DNA of 64,000 nucleotides from Lucifuga dentata. Taxonomy: Eukaryota; Chordata; Actinopteri; Ophidiiformes; Bythitidae. Shown piece by piece: positions 46,431-60,176 of this stretch (the stretch's first letter is position 1; every line of letters starts with the position of its first letter). The translations under genes and the position numbers were made by a program. The stretch covers positions 1 to 64,000 of the forward strand of contig VXCM01001016.1 in the NCBI GenBank assembly GCA_014773175.1, read 5' to 3'. Below the pieces are notes generated by a model. It searched no databases, was not told the origin of the DNA, and saw only the letters and a list, made by a program, of their open reading frames with translations.

Positions 46431-49400
46431 TATATTGAATATGGTTCCAAAACCACGGGGTAAGACAGTCTATTATCACTATGGCTAAATTGTATTATTG
46501 CTGATTGCAGTGATATCAACCATGAGAAATCTGAAAATCAGGAGATAGGGAAAAAGTAAACAAAGTTCTGTTCAACATGAATTATGCAGCAACAGACAAT
46601 AACAATAGATAGGCAAAATAACAAGTGATGATGCAGGAAATATGATTTAGCCATCCAGCTTTGATAAAACCCCACTTCTCCTGTGGGAAGTAAGATAAAC
46701 AGATTTTACTTCCAAAGCTGTCATTTATGGGTCTTTTTCATTGCCCAGTGCACATTTTTTAACCTCTCATCGGTGAGGTAATGAATCATTTACTTGGGGT
46801 TTAAGATACCTCTAATGACCAATTAACACAGAGACTCGGAGGCCTTTATCTGCAAACCAATACTTTCTCCTCAAACCACAAGCAGTTTCTGCCTTAAGAG
46901 GGTATGCGTTTAAGACTTAATGGAGTTTACTGCAGTGGTCTCAGTCCTCGGTGTGTGATAAGAATATTATACCTACTTTATACTGGAGCAAAGGAGCAAA
47001 ATGGAAAAGTAGTACTCAGATGATTTATTGCAGATTCATAGCATTCCCCTTTGGTTTTCTACAGCTTAACTTTTTGTACAACTTCCAGGCAAGGACTGAA
47101 AAGCTGGAGACTGTTTATGCACATGGTGCATGTGATTAGTGAACTGATTCTAAGTTAAACCCTGCTAATATTTGCATGCTTTCATCTAACATTTGCTCAG
47201 AGATGGATGACATTATTTGAGAAAGATGAGCTGCTCTGGATGTGCAGTTCTAATATTTAGAACTTTAATTCAAGGTCACTGAGACTTTCCATACCAGCAG
47301 TCAACACAAATCAAATTTTGTGAATGCTAGTGTAAATTTGATGTGCTATAAAATTAGAAGAATCCATTTTTGTATCTTTGGTGGCTGATTAACCACAATG
47401 CTACCTGGACATTCAGCCATTGTTGTGCAGCCCACTGCACTTCCACTGGAATTAACTCCTCTGTGTGTGTGTGTGTGTATTGGTCTCTGGGTAATGATGC
47501 AACGAGATGGCATCCAGCTAATGAAGTCAAGATGCCCACACTGTGATTTCCCATGGAGTCGTGTTAGTGTGTGTGTACAGGAGAGAGCGATCCCACACAC
47601 CCAAGTGCACACACAGCCTTCTTTCACACACGCTGAAACGCATAAACTCACAACTAGGCAATCAATGGTTGCCTTTCTGAGGGCCATCGATCAAGGCAGT
47701 AATGAATAGTGAGGGAACAAAACAACAAGCAAATGAAGCTTCTTTTTATTTCTCTGAAAGACAAACAATGTCAAGATGTTTTGGTCAATATGTCCAACAT
47801 CAACTGAACAAAAGGTTGTATACAGGCCCTGACAGCATCGCACCGTGGAACGATTTCTAGCACTGTGAATATCTTTTCTTTAAGCACACAACAAGCCTTT
47901 CACAATTAAGTGTCAACAGAACAACAAGAGAGCTTTCACTTAAAACTGTGCAGCAGTCCAATTGTGTATTAGGTAGTTTCATATGTCATATCTTTCATTA
48001 GTGTTCACTGGTATTCATAGAACCAGTGCTTGTGGCTGTTGTTGGGTGAATATGTACATGCACACTATTAACCTTGGGAAATCTGTTGTCAGACAACAGG
48101 AAGGAATTGCCAGAAATGGGGTGCAAAAAAAAAAAAAAAAAAAAAAAAATGGATGAATAGATTCAACAAAGGTCATTAGAAAGCAATAAAATCATACTGA
48201 ATGCAGAGTTAGATAACACATTTAGATTCCAAATGCAATGTTCTGAAATACCTTAGGTCTCATAATGTGGATTTCTATGACTGAGAAGAGGGCTTGTTAA
48301 ACTCAAAAAGCATGTGATTACATGAGGGAAATGGCAATAATCGTCACATTTATTTACATGGAATGAGCATCATTTCAAGTTCATTTAAGTCTGTAGTATC
48401 ACAAAGTGTAATAAACTCAGTACAGTATAATTATGAAATCCCTCAAGAATAACAATCAGCTACAAGGAAATTTGGTAAATTTTCACACACCCCTGCAGAT
48501 ACTCAGTGCTCATCATGGGCTTCATAAATCCAGCACCTGCTAGGGAGTGGTGGGTGCCAATGGGCTTCATTTATAGACCAGAAACACCAGAGACAGAAGG
48601 AGAAGTATGATGAAATAAATGTGACACAGTTCTGACATACAGGTGGTGGTGGTGGTGTACGTGTGTGTGCATGTGAGTTCATTCGTCAGTTCATGTGAGT
48701 GATTATGCAAAAGTTACGTGGGTGCAAAGTGTGGAGGCACACTGTGACACACAGGTGGCGGGGTGCTGAAAAACTTGTCATCTTTAATGCTGCAGAGGAA
48801 GGAGAATAAGAGAGGCACTCAGAGAGAGGTCTGAATTAAACCCTAAGTCAGATGCAGGAGGACATATAGGGTAGTGTTCATTCACTATCACGAGGAGAGA
48901 AACCCACAGTGATAAATGAACGACAGCTGGGTGGAGGTGTATATAGTGTGAGTAAGTTGTTAAGCTCATTAGCCTCAGTTACTCTTCACACCTTGACAAA
49001 TTCTCTACTGTTCAACTGATCCACAAGTGGAGACATTAATTTAGTCTTGATGAGAGAGAAACGAGAGGTAGATGCATCATTTCCCTCTGGTTCATTCAAC
49101 AACTGCCATGTTTACTCAGGTAGAAACTCCTCATTCTCAGCTCACACTCTGTATATATCACTGCAAAACACGTACAATGTGTCACTATTTCCCCCAACTG
49201 AATAATAAAACTTGCAAAACAAACTACACTCTGAAGCTATATCTACTATGACAGATCTAAACAGCATATAAGGTCAAATATATCATAGTAAAGAAGACAA
49301 AAACAGAACCTCCACAAATTGGAGGCTAATTTAGAAAATTATTTATAATTGAATAAACTATTAACATAAGAAAATAAAACGTACAAAGTATGGCAGCCAA

Positions 49401-52400
49401 ACCCTGCCATCTCTCCCAGCGAAGATCGCTCAGTGTTTCAGTGGGGTTTGTTTAATTCTTAGTCTACGGCTCTTGCCTTCAAAGAAAGTGGCAATCTCAT
49501 TCCAACTTAATTTAGCACTCCTGTAAAGGTTTTTAGTGTTGAGAAGTCTGCAGCAGGCACAGCGAGAGCCTTTAATGACATTCAGTATATACTGACAGAC
49601 AATTTCTTTTAGGAAAACTGTCAATGGAATGTGGATCTTTTTGCAATTTGCATGTTGAGAGTTTACATTAACTGTCATTAAATGAGTTTTTAACATCTAT
49701 GAATATGTAAACGTGTAAATGGCATAATGTGTGTTCATTAATATTAAGCAAATGTCATTCTGTATCTCTTTTCTATGAACACAATTACCCCCCAATGACT
49801 GAAAGTGGTGGCATTAAAAAAAAAAAAAAAGATCAATGACGCCACTTGAATGATTACTGGGAAACCCTGTTGATCATACTATAATTACACACCTTTTTCA
49901 GCACTTATTAGATGAGGATTAGATGCACTGGCACATTTGCCTCTTCAGAATATTATAACAATTTCCTCTCCTATTCCCATTCATTTCTCTGGGGTGCCGC
50001 ATCAAGCAGATTCAATGCTGTTTCAAACCCTGATGTGTTCTTTGGGAGTTCAGACACACTGCAGACCTGAGTTAAAATGCAATTTGAAGTCCTGAATGAC
50101 TGTGGTGAAACTTATTTAATTTACCTTGTGAGAATGGAAATAAGCCCCCTCAAGTAGCAATTCCACTGTATAATTCCATTCACTAATACTGAGAGCAAAT
50201 GTTCAAAACTATCAGTGCTCAAAACTCATTATTATGTGGTAATAATAATATTAGTGCAATTGTGGTTTGCATCCAGGTGTGTCAATGGTAGATCCACAAG
50301 GTTTACCAGGCTTCTCAAACAGCATGGCAGTTACAAGCATTAATCTAACAACTGCTATTTCAAAAATATACTTACTGGTTGGGTGGATTGTCCTTTGGGA
50401 AAGGTTACTCTGCATACTGAATGGAAAACCTAGCAGAATGATTCGGCAACAAGGTGACTGAATGAACACTCACACATGCTTTTGAAACAGAGAGATCACC
50501 ACTGTTGCTCTCCATGAAGTTTAAAAGATATAACTATATATAAACGTGAATGATTAGTGATGTATTTCATAACAATGGCTACTTCGATTAAACTTCACCA
50601 TTTTTTCAGGTTGCTACTTTGAAGAATCATATTTGCACACTGTCAGGCTGTGATGACCTGCAGGTAAAAAGTGATGATGAGAAAAAGTGAAAATGGATAA
50701 TAAATGTGTGCTGGAGATCATGCAAGCTGTTGTTGATTGGTAGCCTACTTTTGACCTAATCTGATGGGCAGATAATAATGACACGTCAGTGCCAAACAAG
50801 CAGCAGTGCAGACAGGTGGATGATACTGTGCAACAGTCAGACACCATACAGTAACACTGCAAACCACAAAAATAATAATTCATGTATCACAGTAATTGGA
50901 TCCTAAGAATCCCATTGCTGGTGTTTTGTTCCAACTGTTTCACCATTACCCTTAAGATGCGACATACAGTAATTCCAAAATATATAATTTGAACAACTCA
51001 AAGAATAAAACCGCTCTTCTCTGAATAAATACATCCAAACTGAAATCCAAACTTAAATTAGTCTCTTAACTGCTTATTCAGGATTCAATGATTTCACTGA
51101 ATCACGTCAATTTATTTTTGGTTTTACAACTTTCCAATAATCACCAAAACTAGAGTGATGCGCAACTGTAATTAAGTGACTGAATTACTTAATTACATCT
51201 CAATGTGCATCAAAAACAGAATCTTAAGGATATGATTATTCTTCTATATTTATAATAAAAATATAATATATATAATAAGTTTGGATTGGAGGTGCAAATG
51301 TGAAAGTGTGAAAATGTCAGTGAACATCTTTTGTGGTCTGAACTGAAAAACTGTTCCAGCAGTGTGTAAAACATCACATTCAACAAAAGTTTAACTGCCT
51401 TGACATTTAAAATAGCAAGCCAACTGCTGAAAAGTCCAAGGACATCATTGTTTTGATTCATTGTAGTATATCTGATAATATACTGGCTTCATTCACACAT
51501 CAACAGACAATCTCATCCTGAAGAAACCTGAAATCATCCTTGATTATCTGATGGAGAAAATGCAGCACAGCATGGAATTATGACTTCCTCTATCTATTGC
51601 AGTGTGTATGCTGTGCATGAGATTGTGTATAAATTGTGGAGTGGAATATCATAAAAGGACAGGTAAATAGACAATAAATATGTCATGGTGTCCAGCATTT
51701 AGGACAGATGGGGGACAGACCAATGTCAAGCCAGAGAGGAGGAATGAAATAAATGAATATTCACGGTGTGTGTGTGTGTAGCCATCACATTTGTGAACAG
51801 ATATTTTTAACAGGGCTTCGTTACTTCAGCGACTCACCAACCACTTTACTAATTAATTAAATCATTCATGAGCATCTGCCAACACCTCTGGACATACATC
51901 GCTGTCTTTCAGAGATACCAACAAGTTAAAATATTTTTAATAGAATATCACTACTATAAAACAAGTCCATGTGTCAGGGTGTCTCTGTAGGTTTTCTGGA
52001 TTCAGTTGTGTCTGATGTGTTCTCAAGGCTGTGGTGCTTTCTTCAGCCACAAGACAATATACTTATGGTTTTTTGGCACTTTCAAAATAAAAGTATCTGA
52101 AGGATGACCTCGCATTAGTCTGTTCAGTTTTGCAGTTCTTCAGAGGCATGTTCATACAGTGAGTTATGAGACTGAAAAAAAAGAGCTTGTTTAAAGTTTT
52201 TTAAGAACAACAGAATAACAATATTCAGTTCTGATAATCCAGCACAGAAGAAGAAATAATTTAAAAAAGAAAAAAAGAAACAGCACAATGATAAATGACT
52301 GAAAATACTGCATAGTACAAATGCCCCGTAGCGGTTTTTGTCCGTACTCTTCTACACAGTGCAGAGGGCCAACAGGGACAGACCACAATGAGACGAGCTC

Positions 52401-52607
52401 ATCAGTTTTTCCTGTGACCAAGGAAAAAAATTCACCAAAGGAATTCCAAAACCGAATGCTTGATGATGCATCTAGGACAGCAGAATGTTCACAGCACTGT
52501 CACTCCCTTTAACATCAAACTCAGAATGGTTGAATCAAACATGATCTTTGATTCCTGGACAGTAGAGAGGTGGCTCCTGGGAAAGTCATTGTTAGGATCT
52601 GTGGGCG
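46431..52607. other. Interval between convergent drc12 and grik4
   Basis: Some of the right end should be the grik4 3' UTR, whose length cannot be fixed. A minus-strand AATAAA at about 47745 marks one possible far end, but others occur (for example near 51113). Includes a (GT)n tract at 47463-47479 and poly-A at 48125-48150. No gene recognised; several 60-115-residue frames have no recognisable motif. Confidence 0.6.
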
Positions 52608-52997
52608 TTATTCAGGTTCACTGCTATTTGTGGCCTTCTCCCACTCTATGCTTTCCTCACTGTGCGTGGGAGAGGGGAGGGCCCCAGTGGCCCCTGCAGG
52701 ACGCGTTCTCAGTCCCTGGAAGCGTCGGCACTCAGGGCAAATACGAATGTGGCTGCACCCCCTTGCCACCAGGGCAGCCTCCTGTGCCAGTCTGTGGGAA
52801 AGGGGTTCAGGCAGTCCGGTACCCCCGCACAACTTCCCGTTGCTGAGACTAACGGCAGCAGCTCGCGCCCGGCGCTCCTCCAGAGGTAGGGGCCGCGGCC
52901 GCAGTATAGAGGCCCCTCGCCGACGCCTCATCTGCAGGCTGTCACGACATAGGACAATCCCCTGGAGCTCCCGTAGCATCTCCTCACACACTGACTG
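52608..52997 (-). CDS. grik4: grik4 last exon (cytoplasmic tail, stop)
   Basis: Encodes 129 residues from [20 protein letters not shown] to [10 protein letters not shown], then TAA at 52608-52610. It contains RRRR and RPRPLP basic stretches, of the kind that retain GluK5 in the ER until assembly. The acceptor is GTGCGTGCAG|CAG after a (GT)n tract; using the next CAG would remove one Gln. The tail is characteristic of GluK4. Confidence 0.96.
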   Translation of the reverse strand, partial: QSVCEEMLRELQGIVLCRDSLQMRRRRGASILRPRPLPLEERRARAAAVSLSNGKLCGGTGLPEPLSHRLAQEAALVARGCSHIRICPECRRFQGLRTRPAGATGALPSPTHSEESIEWEKATNSSEPE

Positions 52998-54126
52998 CTG
53001 CACGCACACACACACACACAGGCAGAGAAAGAAAGGGCAGAGGGGAATAAGAGAGGGAGAGAAAGGGAGAGTGGCCAGACAACTGACTGATTGATTTAAT
53101 CAGAACAGACTGTTACGCAACACAGACATGTAACATAGAAATTCATGGTTATCTTTAGTGTTCAGTGGGAAAAACACACACCATGTAGCTTGCATAACCA
53201 GCAGGTGAAAGGTGAGCACAAAGAGTACATATGGAATTTACAACTTACTGTTATGTCAAAAGCAAATGCACATAAAGACACATAACATATACATTTTATC
53301 CACATATATCCTTGATTGATGATCAAAGGCTCCAGTGGGGCTCTTCAATATGGAAACATGTAAACTGCGAACTAATTATAATGACAGAGACACGATGCTG
53401 CATCTGAGGTGGAAAACCAGGAAAGGTAATTAACTGCCAATTCCATCCTGAGTGTGAACATATTAACAAGTATACAGATGCACACAGGTACATACCCACA
53501 GACACACACACGTGCACACACACAATCACAGGGTATATAAGATAGTGAAATAGTGAAATATCATCCTAAAATAGTAAAAAAAAAAAAAAAAAAANAAAAA
53601 AAAAAAAAAAAAAGGAGAGAAATCACATGAGGTGGTTTTTGACTTTCTCATACTGAATGTTTATTGAAAAATCACAGGGATGAGAAGACAGCTATTAAGT
53701 GCTTTTTAAAAAAAAGAAATAACATCACAAATATGTATAAGGCATGTTTAGATTCCCAGATTAAGGTTAAAATCAAACAATTTCACATTTTTATAAGTAG
53801 CTTTCAATACCAGCGCCCTGTATGCATTTACCCACCACCACTATGATCAAATAATATTATTTGTTCTATTTTAAGACTTTACTATAATTAGAAAACTATT
53901 CCATGAATGTATGCACTCTAAGTGAGGTATAAGTGAGGTATATCTTTGGCTTTGTTTTGAGTACATATCAAAGGCTAGACAGAAGGAGCCAAGAGGAGGA
54001 GGAAGCCTGCAGAACTTCTTGTCAAAGTTGTGCATTGTGGGAAAGCCTATCAGCTCCATGAGGGGGAGGATGCCAGGAAGGGGAGAGGGAGACAAAGCAG
54101 ATGCAGGTTAGATAGCCCTCTCTCAC

Positions 54127-54245
54127 CTCTGTTTCTGGTGTCTGCCTCAACATCCACACAAACTCCAGCACTGCCATGAAGATAGCCACCAGTAGGCCAC
54201 ACACCAGCACCACAAAGATACCACCAATATTTTCCATACCCAGAC
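54127..54245 (-). CDS. grik4: grik4 exon encoding M4
   Basis: Encodes [20 protein letters not shown] then [19 protein letters not shown], the fourth membrane segment and the start of the cytoplasmic tail. The acceptor is TCTTCCAG|GT and the donor ACAGAG|GTGAGA. Confidence 0.98.
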
Positions 54246-54454
54246 CTGGAAGACCAGAGACAGCAGCATATGGTAGGATTAGTTTGAGTGAGAAGGGGAG
54301 AGAGAAAGACGACACTAAGAGGGATTTGTATAAGAAGTGGAAAAAGGAAGGGGGAAATAACTGAAATCAGCAGCACAGGTTGAAAGAGTCGAAGTGTGCT
54401 GAACACAATCAGAAAAAATGAAGCGGAGCTGAAGGAGGATAATTGGGAAAAAAC

Positions 54455-54583
54455 CTTTGGCACGGTGGTCCTCCTCCTTTGGACACTTGCCACCATCCCA
54501 CCATTTCCTCTTGAGGATCTCCAAACGATTGTCCTCCTGCAGTTTGAGGATGGCTAAGTCAAACTCATCCCGGTACACTGACC
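54455..54583 (-). CDS. grik4: grik4 exon encoding end of S2
   Basis: Encodes [20 protein letters not shown], then [20 protein letters not shown] and AK: the last helix of S2, including the conserved KRKWW and the disulfide cysteine. The acceptor is TCCTCCAG|GG and the donor CCAAAG|GTTTTT. Confidence 0.97.
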
Positions 54584-56043
54584 CTGGAGGAAGAGAAGTG
54601 CAAAGCTTAGAAGTATACGTTGCAAATAATGTTCTAAAAACTTTCCATCTATTTATGAATTTATTTTCAACTGCATACTGGAGTCCAGGTTATGGAAACA
54701 GAATGTTAAACAAAGTTGTCCAGATGTCCCTCTCTCTCTCTAGCCATGTCCTCCAGCTCTTCCTGAGGTATCTCAAGACAGATAGGATACACAATCCCTC
54801 AAGTGTATTCTGGGTCTGCACTGAGGTTTCCTCCCATTTGAACACACTCAAAATACCTCTCCAGGGAACCACTTTAGCTGGCTCCTTTCAACGCAAAGGT
54901 GCAGCAGTTCTGCTCCAAGCTCCCTCCTAACCCTATCCCTACGGGTGAGTCCTGTCACCCTGCGGAGAAAACTTTCAGCTGCTTGTATCCACAATCTCAG
55001 TCTTTCAGTCACTTGCCAGAGTTTATGACCATGGATTAATCAGTTAATTGAGAGCTTCGCCTTCAGGCTGGGCTGTCTCTTTACCATGACAGTTTGGTAC
55101 TGAATCGCATTACTGCAGATGCTGCACCAATCTGCCTATTGATCTCACATTCCATCCTACCCCCACTTATGAGCAAGACTCTGAGATACTTGAATTCCAC
55201 TTGGAGTAGCACTTACTCCCCACCATATTTCATGGTAAAAAAAAATCTGATTTTCAGTGGTTAAAACTGAATTATTTGAATCCATCATAAGAATTTGTTT
55301 CAGCTGTTGCAAAAAGGATTTCAAACCTAAATATAAGATTAAAAGACATATTAAGATTTAGCAATGTTCTACAGGTCCCAACATATAAGCAGCATAGCAG
55401 ATCATAAACTGTGGGTTTATCTGTCCTTTAAACATCAAAGGATTTTGAATTAATCTTGTTTACTTTAAGGTGTGTTTTTTCCTTCTGCAGTTTGAGTAAA
55501 GCTCAGATCAAAGTGTAAGTAAACTCTATGTTAATACAGCCAGAGCAGCAAGGGAGAGTCATACTACCAAAGTTCTACACTCAATGGCAACAATTTTTCA
55601 CATTCCCTTTCTCTCATCCTCACAACACAGCATGAAAACAGCCTCACTATTATAGTCTAGCATTAGCTCTCATTTAGTTTCTCACTTTTTGCATCATTTT
55701 CTCCCTTGGTAACAGCTAATGGCCTGGCTTTGCTGAGGTCTTACTTTTTAATTTTAATGTCCAGTGTGAAGTTAACAGTATATCCTATAATAAGCCTGCT
55801 CTTCATTTCCCTTTCTTGGCTTCAGCACAAATTATACAGCACATTTCACCACAACCATCCACTTTTGTCCTCTGCTTCCTTCATTTTACACTCCTCCTCC
55901 TCTTCATTTCTGTTCTCTCTCACCACTTATTTGACTTACATGCTCATATCCAGGTCGCCCACTTGTGTAAAATGACTGCCAATCCCTCCACTTCCTTTAC
56001 ATACTTATTCTCCACCCTCCCCACCTAATCATTCTACACTCAC

Positions 56044-56269
56044 CCAGTGGCATGCCGATGCCGTAGCCCTTAGTGTCCAGCAGTCCTCCTATTTGAGTCA
56101 GGTTGCAGTTTCTCTGACGATAGTACTCGTTCATGGTGCTCTCCAGCAAGTAGGCGTAGTTGGAGTTGAGGACACGGGCGATACCTTCCTCAGTGCTCTT
56201 CACAAATACACTAGGCTGCTTTGAGTGCATGAAGTTCCACATACGCTGGTAGATCTGATAGCGAGAGTT
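56044..56269 (-). CDS. grik4: grik4 exon encoding S2 ligand-binding lobe
   Basis: Encodes [20 protein letters not shown] through [20 protein letters not shown] to KGYGIGMPL. The LESTMNEYY segment holds the acidic residue that binds the glutamate amino group. The acceptor is TTTTCCAG|AAC and the donor CACTGG|GTGAGT; 75 codons plus one base. Confidence 0.97.
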
Positions 56270-57632
56270 CTGGAAAATGGTAAGACAAGATACAGTATAA
56301 TCAGGAGAAACAGACACATTCACATACAAGCTACGCAACTCAAGCCTCCACACAATTACCAACTTAAGACATAATCAAAAAGACTTGCAACTTAACTGTA
56401 ACACAGTGCCTTGCAATTTCTCTTGGACTTAAAACTTGGAAACACTTGATACCTTTCATATACCAAAGATTAAAAATTATACAATTATAGTTCTTATGAT
56501 CATATTTACATGTATTTTCATTCAACTATAAGGCATTTCTGGAAAGAAATAAATACAAATTTTAAAAACGTCAATAATTTGTGTAAACTGACTAAATTAT
56601 GATTCTGACATCAAATTTGGTACAGAGCACATTATGACTTGTTTAGGACTTGTAAACCTTAGGACTTGAACCTGCCAGTCTTGACTTTACTTGTCAAGTT
56701 TGTAACTTGTAACTTTCCTGTCCTGACATGGGAGTTAAGTGAAAAGATTTAGGCTTATTTGTAACCTTCAAAACAATGTCTTTGTCCTCTGGGAAACAGC
56801 ACAATGCAGTATTATTTACAGATATATTTTCCAGTTTTAGATGCAGAAATTGGTTTTTTTTTTTTTTTTTTTTTTTTACATTTTTTGGTGATGGGATTAT
56901 TCAGATGCTAATTTTCTTTAAGGTATTATTCAAATGTTCATTTTATGAAAGTTTTTTTTTTTTGCCAGTTAAATGTGAATATAAACCCAAATGTACATTC
57001 TCACATTAAATTTCACTAATTTACAGCAACAATCACGCAACCCACATATACTCACAAATGCACAGTCACACTCAAACCTATATTTCCATAGACCACGTGC
57101 ACTTTTCAACCACGTATAAGTATGTTTAACTATCTATATCACTGAGTAAAATGTCCACAAAAAAAAAAAAAGAATATATATATACTATTTTTAATCACAC
57201 TGTTTTCTATTTGAGTGGCTTTGAGACCAGAATAGAACCTTCAGTATCCCAACCTTTCCTTGACTTTCTCCCTCTCCATCTTTCCTGACATTACTCAAAG
57301 TACAGTGGACATAAAAGTGGAGAATCCAAGGGTAATGTCTCTGTAGTCCTCTCTAAACTATACTTCACTGTCTGCTCTGTAACTCTGTTTCCCTCTCCCT
57401 CTTTCTGAGGTCAAATCTAGAGGACCAGAGAGGATGGAAAGAGGATAGTGTATGCCTCTCTTTGGGACCTGGACAGTGCCCAATCTCCCTGTGGGGAAAG
57501 ATATTGAATAGTGGTGGCGAGTCACAGACAGGAAACAGATAAGACCTGTGGTTAGAGGAAGAGGGCAGGGAGGACAGGACGGTGATGAGGAGGATAACTG
57601 CTGATGGCCCATTGATCAGAGTGGTCTCTGAG

Positions 57633-57634
<2 letters not shown>

Positions 57635-57664
<30 letters not shown>
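57635..57664. repeat. (GT)n microsatellite
   Basis: About 15 GT units followed by a T run. Confidence 0.93.
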
Positions 57665-57667
<3 letters not shown>

Positions 57668-57738
57668 TTTTTGTTTTGAGCATATATACCATACAGTATA
57701 TGTATCTACTATATGCAATGATGTATTTGTACTCTGAC

Positions 57739-57904
57739 CTGGAAGAAGGTCATTGTGGATCCTCCGTGCATGGTGCCATATTCTATAGCTGTCTGGTCTG
57801 CCAGGTCGTCGACTGACTCTATCGGAACCTCCATCCTCTGGACTGTTAAAAAGGCAGCCAGGTTGGCAGTGTAGGATGAAATAATGATTAATGTGAAGGC
57901 CCAC
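57739..57904 (-). CDS. grik4: grik4 exon encoding M3 and start of S2
   Basis: Encodes [20 protein letters not shown] then [20 protein letters not shown] and [15 protein letters not shown]. It carries the SYTANLAAF gating motif of M3 and the S2 loop [14 protein letters not shown] that contacts glutamate. The acceptor is CTCCTTAG|G and the donor TTCCAG|GTCAGA. Confidence 0.97.
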
Positions 57905-58960
57905 CTAAGGAGAAAAGATAGGAGACAGAACTGTGGTTATGTGGTAAGGACATACGTATTCATGTGTATGGATTAGGCTGGTGTATGAAGAGTCTGGGGT
58001 AAAATGTATGAAGAGAGGATTAAAATGATGGCACACCTGAGAGGAGAACGTACAGCAGGATTGTCAATCAACGATGGGTGGACGGAGGAATGGGTGGATG
58101 TTTATGGATATAGATGATGGTTGGATGAGAAGTGAATTTTTAATTCTAAAGAATACAGACAGATATACACAGATAATAGGTGCTAGTTTGTCAGTTGTAA
58201 ATCAATGCAAACAGCTGATAATAATCTATGTATTGTGTTCTCTGGCATTTTCTTGCTGATCCACACTGCCAATATGGGTGTGTTGCTCCGGATGTGGGTA
58301 TATTGGAAATATTCTGCTGACAGTGTGCAACTTTGAATGTTTCCACCTGTGACACCCAACTGGTGACCTTTGGAAAGGACAAATAGAATAGCTATAAAAA
58401 GCAACCTGCAGCAACAACCAAGAGGAAAAACTATACAAATAAAAAGTCCCTATAATATTATTCTGATACATAAGAGAAAAATATCATAAACACAACACCA
58501 CCGAGAAGCTACAGCAGAAAGTAGCCTTATGTGAGTAATAAAAAATAAGATGAAGCTGGATGCAGTCAGTGCTAGATTGCAGAAATGTTTCAAGACATGT
58601 TATGATTGTACTAATATAAGTTACAAAAATATGATCTGCTCATTAATTCAGGGGATCTGGGCACATGCTCTTTATATTACATTCTTCCATGGTTAGACCA
58701 GCAGCCAATGTCTCACAGACACACTTTATCTAAATTTCAGCCAAACTAGCCAGATGGAAAGACAAGATACCAGTCAAATAAATCATGATGTTTCTGAAAT
58801 CTGGACAGAAGCTTCAAGACCGCATCAGAGATCAAGTGCATTCAGTGATGGAGCCATACACCATTAAGTAGAATAGAAAGAAAGTGAAAACAAAACATTA
58901 GATTAAGCACATTTATGAGTGTGTGTGTTTTTATGAGTGTCTCTGTGGTCAAATACTAAC

Positions 58961-59134
58961 CAGACTCCACTGACACACCGTGTAGACAGGGCTCTGGGAG
59001 CAATGGTGGAACCTTGCTGCATGAAGCCTCCAACAGGGAACCAGAAACTGTTGCCAAGTGAGTACTGGTTGATCAGCAGGTTACAGCGTCCTTTTAGACA
59101 TGGGTGAGGGTTGTACCACTCATAAGGAGTCAAT
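58961..59134 (-). CDS. grik4: grik4 exon encoding the pore loop
   Basis: Encodes [20 protein letters not shown], then [20 protein letters not shown] and [17 protein letters not shown]. The re-entrant pore loop has Gln at the Q/R position (MQQGS), as in GluK4/5. The acceptor is TCCCCAG|A and the donor GTCTG|GTTAGT; split Arg and Trp codons join properly to neighbours. Confidence 0.97.
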
Positions 59135-60066
59135 CTGGGGACAATGGGACAATAGAGTGAGAGAACAGAGAGCGTCTGAGGAGTTAGAGGAGAAAGACAG
59201 TTAACAAGTGGAAATGAAAGTCAAATATGGATTGTGACGAGAGTAAAACTCAAGAGACCAGGAGCGAGTGAAGTGAGGAGAGAAAAATAAGTGGAACACA
59301 AGAGGCAAAACAACTCTAAGAGTCAACTAAGCACAAAGTCATCATGGCTCTCTGGGGACATTACCAACCTTCTTTCCATTCCCCATGTGCTGCCTACATA
59401 CCCACTGTGAGACAAGGCAATTTGGTTTGTTTAAATGGTGCTGTATGAATCAAAAGTGATGTGACAAGTATGTTGTATCCACTAGACTCAACCAATGCTG
59501 ATCTCTTTATTTTAAACTCAGAGTAAAATTTCTACCTTCGCCACCCCAACTAACTAAAAATACAAAGATGAAAGTGAGAGAGGTCAAGAGTTGTATATGG
59601 AAAAGAGATAACACATTTTACAACTCTTACCCTTACATCATCTTGTTACAGATGTTATACATTGGCTTGTGTGAGATACAACACTTTAATTTGCTCGCAG
59701 GTGTTATATAAGGCATTATTTAACATTATAACATCATAATAGCTTACATAAGGTTTCATCATAAGAAGCAGTGTATTGGAATAATGCTTCCATATGTGTA
59801 GGTGTGTGTGCAATAGTAATTTGAAACAGCAGTTATGCCAGTTCCCTTCCAGGACACCAGGTGTCACTGTGATGCTGGACACCTTCCACTGATAAGAGTT
59901 TCAATCAACTGAAGAGAATAGACTGACGAAGACAGAAGAGACACCTGTTTCTTCCACTATTGAACCCTACTCACATTTTTTTCTCTCCCTCTTTGTTTTT
60001 CCTCTTTTATTTCCTCTTCCGCTTTTTTCCCCTTTTGTTTGAATATGAGTGTATTTTCTTCTTTAC

Positions 60067-60176
60067 CTGGCCACCAGAAAGAGGACACAGCTGACAGCCA
60101 AATAGGCCAGAAGCATGAAGAGCCAAACTCCAGGGGAGAAGGGATCCAGGAAGGAGAAGTAGCCTGGCCTACGTCC
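60067..60176 (-). CDS. grik4: grik4 exon encoding M1
   Basis: Encodes [20 protein letters not shown] then [16 protein letters not shown]: the linker into the channel and membrane segment M1. The acceptor is GTGTTGTAG|GGA at 60176 and the donor GCCAG|GTAAAG. It is the most 5' grik4 exon in the window; the expected preceding exon (S1 end) is absent from 60177-64000. Confidence 0.96.

Larger units (their letters stand above)
52998..56043 (-). other. grik4: grik4 introns between tail, M4 and S2 exons
   Basis: Introns 52998-54126, 54246-54454 and 54584-56043, all GT-AG. Poly-A with an N at 53595. Nothing else recognised. Confidence 0.75.
56270..60066 (-). other. grik4: grik4 introns between S2, M3, pore and M1 exons
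   Basis: Introns 56270-57738, 57905-58960 and 59135-60066. Poly-T at 56853-56877 and a (GT)n tract at 57635-57664. No additional coding exon seen. Confidence 0.75.
52608..60176 (-). other. grik4: grik4 gene, 3' part (glutamate receptor, ionotropic, kainate 4)
   Basis: Seven coding exons in consistent phase give the last 437 residues of a kainate receptor of the GluK4/GluK5 type: M1, pore loop, M3, the S2 lobe of the ligand-binding domain, M4 and the cytoplasmic tail. The tail decides for GluK4 over GluK5: [40 protein letters not shown] and the NSSEPE terminus. GluK4 is a high-affinity auxiliary-type subunit that forms heteromeric channels with GluK1-3 at synapses. The N-terminal domain, S1 lobe and promoter lie beyond 64000. 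Confidence 0.97.

Noticed and set aside
47346..47687. 113-residue minus-strand frame
   Set aside because: Largely made by a (GT)n tract read as Thr-His repeats.
49430..49696. 88-residue minus-strand frame with several Cys and Leu
   Set aside because: No family recognised, no splice sites in phase, AT-rich surroundings.
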